From NCBI GenBank assembly GCA_030632385.1, contig DAOVUW010000010.1:1-17386 (forward strand): a stretch of DNA of 17,386 nt, read 5' to 3'. The position numbers and the translations under genes were made by a program. The notes under the pieces are model-generated. The model made no database searches and had not been told where the DNA came from. It saw nothing but the letters and a program-made list of their open reading frames with translations. Positions 13,417 through 17,386 of this stretch are shown here, in pieces; within the stretch, counting starts at the first letter, position 1; each line of letters begins with the position of its first letter. The stretch comes from Candidatus Nanohalarchaeota archaeon. Its GTDB lineage: Archaea > EX4484-52.

Positions 13417-15807
13417 ATGGGGCGCATAAAAATATATTCTTTTTTGTTTTTTCTTGCGTTTTTTTCTTCATTTGCTTTTGCTCAATTTTCATGCAATGAA
13501 AAGATGTGCCTTTATCCTCTAAATATTTCGCAAAACATATCTGACCTAAAATTCAAAACAACATTTCTCGTTTTCAATAATAACACAAATGAAAGTTGTT
13601 TTGATATCCGGGCATATATTGTTGGAGAAAGTAGCTCAAATGACTGGCAGGAAAATAATATTATAAATTATTCGCAAAATAAAACCTTTAATTATACTGT
13701 CAAAATTGGTGAAATATCGGAAATTGAAGAAAAAGATGTTTCGATTTACGCTAGATATTGCGGTAATTCATCTTCTAAAATTACACTTAAAATTCCTGTT
13801 AACTTAACAAAAATCATTGCAAAGCCGAAAATAGAAAATATTTACTCTATGCAGGAAAATAATCTATTGCGTGTAAATGTTACATTGGAAAACCCTGATG
13901 ATGATGAAAATGTCAGTGGGAATTTCTATATTAAATTAGAGTGCGAAGGAGATGAATTGCAGAGAAAAGAAATAGATTTTCTCAAACTACAATACGACAA
14001 AACAATCAATTATAGTTTTGAGTTTAATATTTCCGATTATGTTTCGGGAGAATATAAATTGTATGCCCGTTATAGTTACAATAATTCTTATTTTGATACC
14101 TCTATCAGCAAATCTAAATACATAAATGTTTCCGGAATTGGAGAGGATTTGAAAATCAGCCAGATCATTTCAAACAAGACGCTTTCTTCCAATCCAGTCA
14201 ATATTAGTTTTTTTATAAACAATACGGGAGAGAATTTTTATCAGATAGGTACAGAAATCAAGATATATGATTTAAAGACAACAGGCGGCAAAATAGATTA
14301 TTCTTTTTCATGTGGTTCCAAAAATATAAGCAAAGGAATGATTTTTTTTAATTGTTCTTTTTTTCTTCCCAATGAAACAATTGAAGAAGAGGATAAAGAC
14401 ATTACAACAGAATTCCATATTTTTAATCAAAATGCATCAATGAGTTTTGTAAAAAAGATTGTTGAAACTATAAGTATAATCGGTTGGGAAGATATCGGAG
14501 AGCCGGAGTTTGAAGTAAAGACAAATACAACAACGCTATTATTTAATTCCTTTTCTGTTGTTCATGCGCAATTTTCCTCGGGAAGTTTCAGCCAGAGATT
14601 AAGATTCGTATGCTACGCCTCTCCAAAAAGCGTTTTGGCGGATTTAGGAGGGACAAAGATAAATAGCGATTTTTGCAACAAAAATACTGCAATTCAGCTA
14701 AACACAGAAAGCGGGAAAAATTACGATATTTTTATTCCTGTGTTTGCATATCCAAATTGCGACAACTATTATGATGCTGGGGAATATGCAGGGTATTGCC
14801 GCATCTGCAAATATGATTCAAATGAAAATAAATGGAGTTATTATTCTTCTTCATCCAAATATCGCAAGGAGTTTACAATCAATATCTATGGACAGAATGC
14901 ATGCCTTGTAAATACGATTTACGAATCTAGTGGTTGTTCTGATGAGGATAATACGGCCTCTTCGAAAACAACAGGAGGATATATTTTTGAAAATGTTGTT
15001 GCTCCAAAAACTGCAAAACGCAATGAAAAGATTAATGTTTCGTTCATCCTGAAAAATACTGCGTCAACAAAAAAAACATGCAAAGTAAAATCATATATCT
15101 ATCTTTCTCAAAAAACCGCAAATGTTGGCGGCTGGAGCCCAAATGAAATAGAGGCGGAATTAAATGCGTATGAAAGCAAATACATTGTTTTGGAAAATAC
15201 TATAAAGTCCGATATTGATGAAAGAAATTACAATTACCGGCTGAGGGCAACTGATTCAGATACAGCAAAACAAACAGATTATACTGCAAGTATTCAGATT
15301 AAAGGGACTGAAAAAAAAGAAGAAATCAATTCAGCAGAATCAAAAAGCATTATGTCTTATGAACAAAATGAAAAAGAAAGCACAGACAATAATGCAGAAC
15401 TTTTTTGCAGTGTAAATAACGATAAAATAAAAGTCGTAATCAAAAACAATCACGAATCTGCTCTGAATTTTAGTCTTTATGTTTTTGGTCTTAAGAATGA
15501 AGAAAAACACTATGTTATAAAACGCCAAAAAACAATTTATTTTAATTCCCAAAATAAGGATTCAAAAGTATTTTTCATAATAAACTACGAAATCAACAGT
15601 ACCGAAAAATATGCGGCATGCTCTGTTTCTATCAACAAAACAACAGCATATAAAGCAAATGAAGAAAAAATCATGCCAAATATTGCAGACAAAAAACAAA
15701 AAGAAAATAAAATAACCGGCAGGACAATATATGTAAAAAAGAAAGGTGTGATTGATGGTTTTGTAGATTGGCTAAAAAGGGTTTTTGAAAGTAATAATTC
15801 GTCTTAG
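13417..15807 (+). CDS. Large secreted surface protein with repeated beta-sandwich-like domains
   Basis: The 796-residue protein has a typical Sec signal peptide (1-22, ending SFAFA before QFSC). The mature part is rich in Asn, Ser, Thr and Tyr, with many N-x-S/T sites and scattered cysteine pairs (for example CYASP, FCNKN, CRICKY), as in N-glycosylated archaeal surface proteins. Segments such as LRVNVTLENPDDDENVSGNF (about 150), PVNISFFINNTGENFYQ (about 262) and KINVSFILKNTASTKKTC (about 540) look like CARDB/Ig-like beta-sandwich repeats. No C-terminal membrane helix is seen. The end (ITGRTIYVKKKGVIDGF, then WLKRVF) is an amphipathic, basic tail that may attach or sort the protein. Its partner is probably the divergent membrane protein sharing its promoter. 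Confidence 0.75.
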   Translation: MGRIKIYSFLFFLAFFSSFAFAQFSCNEKMCLYPLNISQNISDLKFKTTFLVFNNNTNESCFDIRAYIVGESSSNDWQENNIINYSQNKTFNYTVKIGEISEIEEKDVSIYARYCGNSSSKITLKIPVNLTKIIAKPKIENIYSMQENNLLRVNVTLENPDDDENVSGNFYIKLECEGDELQRKEIDFLKLQYDKTINYSFEFNISDYVSGEYKLYARYSYNNSYFDTSISKSKYINVSGIGEDLKISQIISNKTLSSNPVNISFFINNTGENFYQIGTEIKIYDLKTTGGKIDYSFSCGSKNISKGMIFFNCSFFLPNETIEEEDKDITTEFHIFNQNASMSFVKKIVETISIIGWEDIGEPEFEVKTNTTTLLFNSFSVVHAQFSSGSFSQRLRFVCYASPKSVLADLGGTKINSDFCNKNTAIQLNTESGKNYDIFIPVFAYPNCDNYYDAGEYAGYCRICKYDSNENKWSYYSSSSKYRKEFTINIYGQNACLVNTIYESSGCSDEDNTASSKTTGGYIFENVVAPKTAKRNEKINVSFILKNTASTKKTCKVKSYIYLSQKTANVGGWSPNEIEAELNAYESKYIVLENTIKSDIDERNYNYRLRATDSDTAKQTDYTASIQIKGTEKKEEINSAESKSIMSYEQNEKESTDNNAELFCSVNNDKIKVVIKNNHESALNFSLYVFGLKNEEKHYVIKRQKTIYFNSQNKDSKVFFIINYEINSTEKYAACSVSINKTTAYKANEEKIMPNIADKKQKENKITGRTIYVKKKGVIDGFVDWLKRVFESNNSS

Positions 15808-15886
15808 AATTTCTGAAAAATTATAAAATAACAACCCCTCCTCCAGCAGGACTTAATAGCACTAGGATAGACAAGAAATCTCATTT

Positions 15887-15901
15887 ATACATAATATGTA
15901 T
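15887..15901. promoter_or_regulatory. Palindrome upstream of the lipoprotein gene
   Basis: ATACATAATATGTAT has 7-bp arms around one base and is flanked by GAAATC on both sides. It lies about 50 bp upstream of the lipoprotein TATA box. An operator is possible, but AT-rich palindromes arise easily by chance here. Nothing else is evident in the 170-bp gap. Confidence 0.25.
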
Positions 15902-15950
15902 GAAATCAAATAAGGAATAAACAAATTTTTATTTTATAGTTTACAAAGAG

Positions 15951-15958
15951 TTATATAA
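15951..15958 (+). promoter_or_regulatory. TATA box of the lipoprotein gene
   Basis: TTATATAA, preceded by the BRE-like caaagag, is centred about 24 bp upstream of the ATG at 15978; a leaderless mRNA is predicted. Confidence 0.5.
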
Positions 15959-15977
15959 TTGAATTCTAATAAATAAT

Positions 15978-16817
15978 ATGGAAAGATTAAAATTAAGAGA
16001 GCCTAGATCCTATACGTGCTACTTTATTTTAATTTTACTAATTATTGAAATAATTTTTATGAGTGGCTGTACAGAGGGTTCTTTAGATAATGAATCAAAT
16101 AATGAAATTAATAAAATACAGACAGATAAGGATGATGAACCAAAAACAGTGGAAAATAAAGAAGAATTTACAAAAATTAAAGAAACAATTACAATTGACG
16201 GAAAAATAAAGGATTGGGCAAATATCCCTATTTTTTTACAAGATGAAAAAGGAGATATAGAGGAATATACAAATGTGACAGATGGTTCATTGGATGAAAA
16301 TGGGCAGTTTATCATTACAGGAAGATCTTATAACTATGATGTTGTATCAATTAAGATTACCTCAGATGATAATGATTTGTTTATTTTGGTTGAACTTGCG
16401 GATGATTTAGAGAAGTATTTTGATAAAAATAGAGAATATAAGACAAAGGGTGGAATGATAGGTAAGTTTTATGTTGATATTGATAACAAGAAAGAATCTG
16501 GCGAGGAAGAACTATTTACCAAACTTAAGGGTTTTGAAAAAAAATTAGTAATTGCTGTATCTACCAACCCAGACTATGAATATTCAATCAGTTATTGGTT
16601 GGATGTCATTCCTTTTGATTTTAGCAAGCGATATGAAAAAAACTCAGATGAAAATATAAATTTTATAGCAGTATCAAATAATTTTATTGAAATGGCAATT
16701 CCATTGGAGGAACTTGAAATTTCCAAAGGACAAACAATAAGAATTATATTTAGTGAAAAAGGCAACAAAGGTACTTTTGCAGATGCATTTTCTGAAGAGA
16801 TTGTAAAACGAATATAA
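15978..16817 (+). CDS. Lipoprotein with CBM9/DOMON-like domain
   Basis: The 279-residue protein has a basic N terminus, a hydrophobic helix (about 13-28) and a lipobox ending in C31 (FMSGC). A charged, Asp/Glu/Lys-rich linker (32-68) follows. The domain from about 69 begins ITIDGKIKDWANIPIF and continues DVVSIKITSDDNDLFILVEL (121-140); this is the pattern of family 9 carbohydrate-binding-like and DOMON-like beta sandwiches, which open with IDG..DW and a strand pair of this type. The protein should be anchored outside the membrane by a lipid on the cysteine and may bind a sugar or haem-type ligand, or be structural. It is transcribed alone. The domain call rests on pattern, not on a search. 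Confidence 0.65.
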   Translation: MERLKLREPRSYTCYFILILLIIEIIFMSGCTEGSLDNESNNEINKIQTDKDDEPKTVENKEEFTKIKETITIDGKIKDWANIPIFLQDEKGDIEEYTNVTDGSLDENGQFIITGRSYNYDVVSIKITSDDNDLFILVELADDLEKYFDKNREYKTKGGMIGKFYVDIDNKKESGEEELFTKLKGFEKKLVIAVSTNPDYEYSISYWLDVIPFDFSKRYEKNSDENINFIAVSNNFIEMAIPLEELEISKGQTIRIIFSEKGNKGTFADAFSEEIVKRI

Positions 16818-16852
16818 CTAAAGAATCTATTTAAGATGGGGTTTTCAAACTC

Positions 16853-16871
16853 TGCAGGATTTTTCCCTGCA
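16853..16871. terminator. Hairpin between the lipoprotein and alkD genes
   Basis: TGCAGG and CCTGCA form a 6-bp stem with a T-rich 7-base loop. It lies in the gap between the convergent lipoprotein and alkD gene ends and could serve both. No T-run follows, so this is tentative. Confidence 0.3.
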
Positions 16872-16909
16872 TAAGATATACAGTACGCAAAACACAGATG
16901 AAATTAATT

Positions 16910-17272
16910 TCATTTTTTCAAATAGTATTTTCTTTTGCTTTCTTCAAATTTTTCTATTGAATATCTCAACATTGTACGGGGCATTTTTTTAGAATATTTT
17001 TTCAAAAATAATTCTTCTGTTTGAATATCTCTTTTGCCAATTTCCCGAAGCATCCACCCAACAGCTTTGTGTATCAAATCATGATTATCATTCAAAAGCA
17101 TTTCAGAAATTTTCAATGCATCTTCAAATTCATTATTTTTGATAAAACAAAAAGTGGATATTATTGCTATTCTTCTTTCCCACATGTTTTCTGATTTTGC
17201 CAAATCATACAAGATTGATTTGTCTTTTTCAAGCAAATAATCGCCTAAAATATGTTCTGCAGAAGAATCGAC
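16910..17272 (-). pseudogene. 5'-truncated alkD-like DNA alkylation repair gene
   Basis: The minus-strand frame encodes the C-terminal half of an AlkD-type HEAT-repeat DNA glycosylase, which removes bulky or charged alkylated bases. Diagnostic pieces are VDSSAEHILGDYLL, YDLAKSENMWERRIAIIST, NHDLIHKAVGWMLREIGKRD and KKMPRTMLRYSIEKF. Family members are about 220-240 residues; here only about 120 remain. Homology stops abruptly at VDSSA (17272). The preceding residues do not match the expected INNWDL-type segment, and an in-frame stop lies at 17330-17332. No ATG is available, so a TTG at 17236 would be the best start and would lack half the fold. A transposase-like gene starts just beyond the break, so IS insertion is the likely cause. 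Confidence 0.8.
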
Positions 17273-17331
17273 AGGATGTAAGAGAATACCATTAAATACT
17301 TTTAATACAAATAGTATAACAGGTGTATATT

Positions 17332-17386
17332 ATGAACTTTAAACAAGGTATTAACGAAAATCAGGAATTTCTCTTCCCAAAAAAAC
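17332..17386 (+). CDS. Start of a probable IS1182-like transposase (partial)
   Basis: An ATG at 17332 opens a frame of 18 codons that runs off the window: MNFKQGINENQEFLFPKK. Transposases of the IS1182 type commonly begin in this way (a short F-K start, then N-Q and a leucine/phenylalanine-rich stretch before the IP.DH motif). The break in alkD about 60 bp upstream fits the end of an IS inserted there. Parts of its upstream DNA (GTATAA...ACAGGT, TCTCTT...AAAAAAAC) resemble the region upstream of the decayed transposase at 10988-11545, suggesting related elements. Only 18 residues are visible, so the call is tentative. Confidence 0.45.
   Translation, partial: MNFKQGINENQEFLFPKK

Overview
The window looks like an AT-rich archaeal chromosome, most likely from a DPANN-type lineage such as Woesearchaeota or Pacearchaeota; the phylum is inferred, not proven. 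The archaeal markers are RadB, an archaeal class I fructose-bisphosphate aldolase, a class III (archaellin/pilin-type) signal peptide, a PorG subunit, and the AcnX-type small subunit plus UbiX that belong to the archaeal mevalonate pathway. Most genes also have a TATA box about 25 bp upstream of the ATG, which implies leaderless transcripts. No rRNA, tRNA or CRISPR array was seen.

Layout. 1-1627: the 3' end of an unknown gene, a pilin-like surface protein and a convergent YdjC/ChbG-type deacetylase. 1694-3642: an AAA+ ATPase of the DUF4143 type, divergent from a MazE/MazF-type toxin-antitoxin pair. Two copies of a palindromic 15-bp element lie in the shared upstream region, and a third lies at 946-960. 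3701-7464: a tight five-gene accessory operon made of an uncharacterised helical protein, a NYN/PIN-like nuclease, two uncharacterised proteins and a PD-(D/E)XK nuclease of the HSDR_N type. Its last stop codon overlaps the start of the next gene. 7461-8416: the small subunit of phosphomevalonate dehydratase and UbiX, which supplies prenylated FMN to the next pathway enzyme. UbiX appears to start at a non-canonical ATT. 8492-10109: an orphan porG divergent from a class I aldolase gene. 10156-12294: an exported unknown protein, a decayed IS1182-like transposase and radB. 12390-15807: a multi-pass membrane protein and a large secreted protein sharing one palindromic TATA box. 15978-17386: a lipoprotein with a carbohydrate-binding-like domain, then an alkD gene that has lost its 5' half next to what looks like the start of another IS1182-like transposase running off the window.

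The most interesting part is 1694-7464: ATPase, toxin-antitoxin and a two-nuclease operon with conspicuous operator-like palindromes. It reads like a defence or genetic-conflict island inserted upstream of core isoprenoid genes. The nuclease assignments rest on visible motifs; a defence role is inference.
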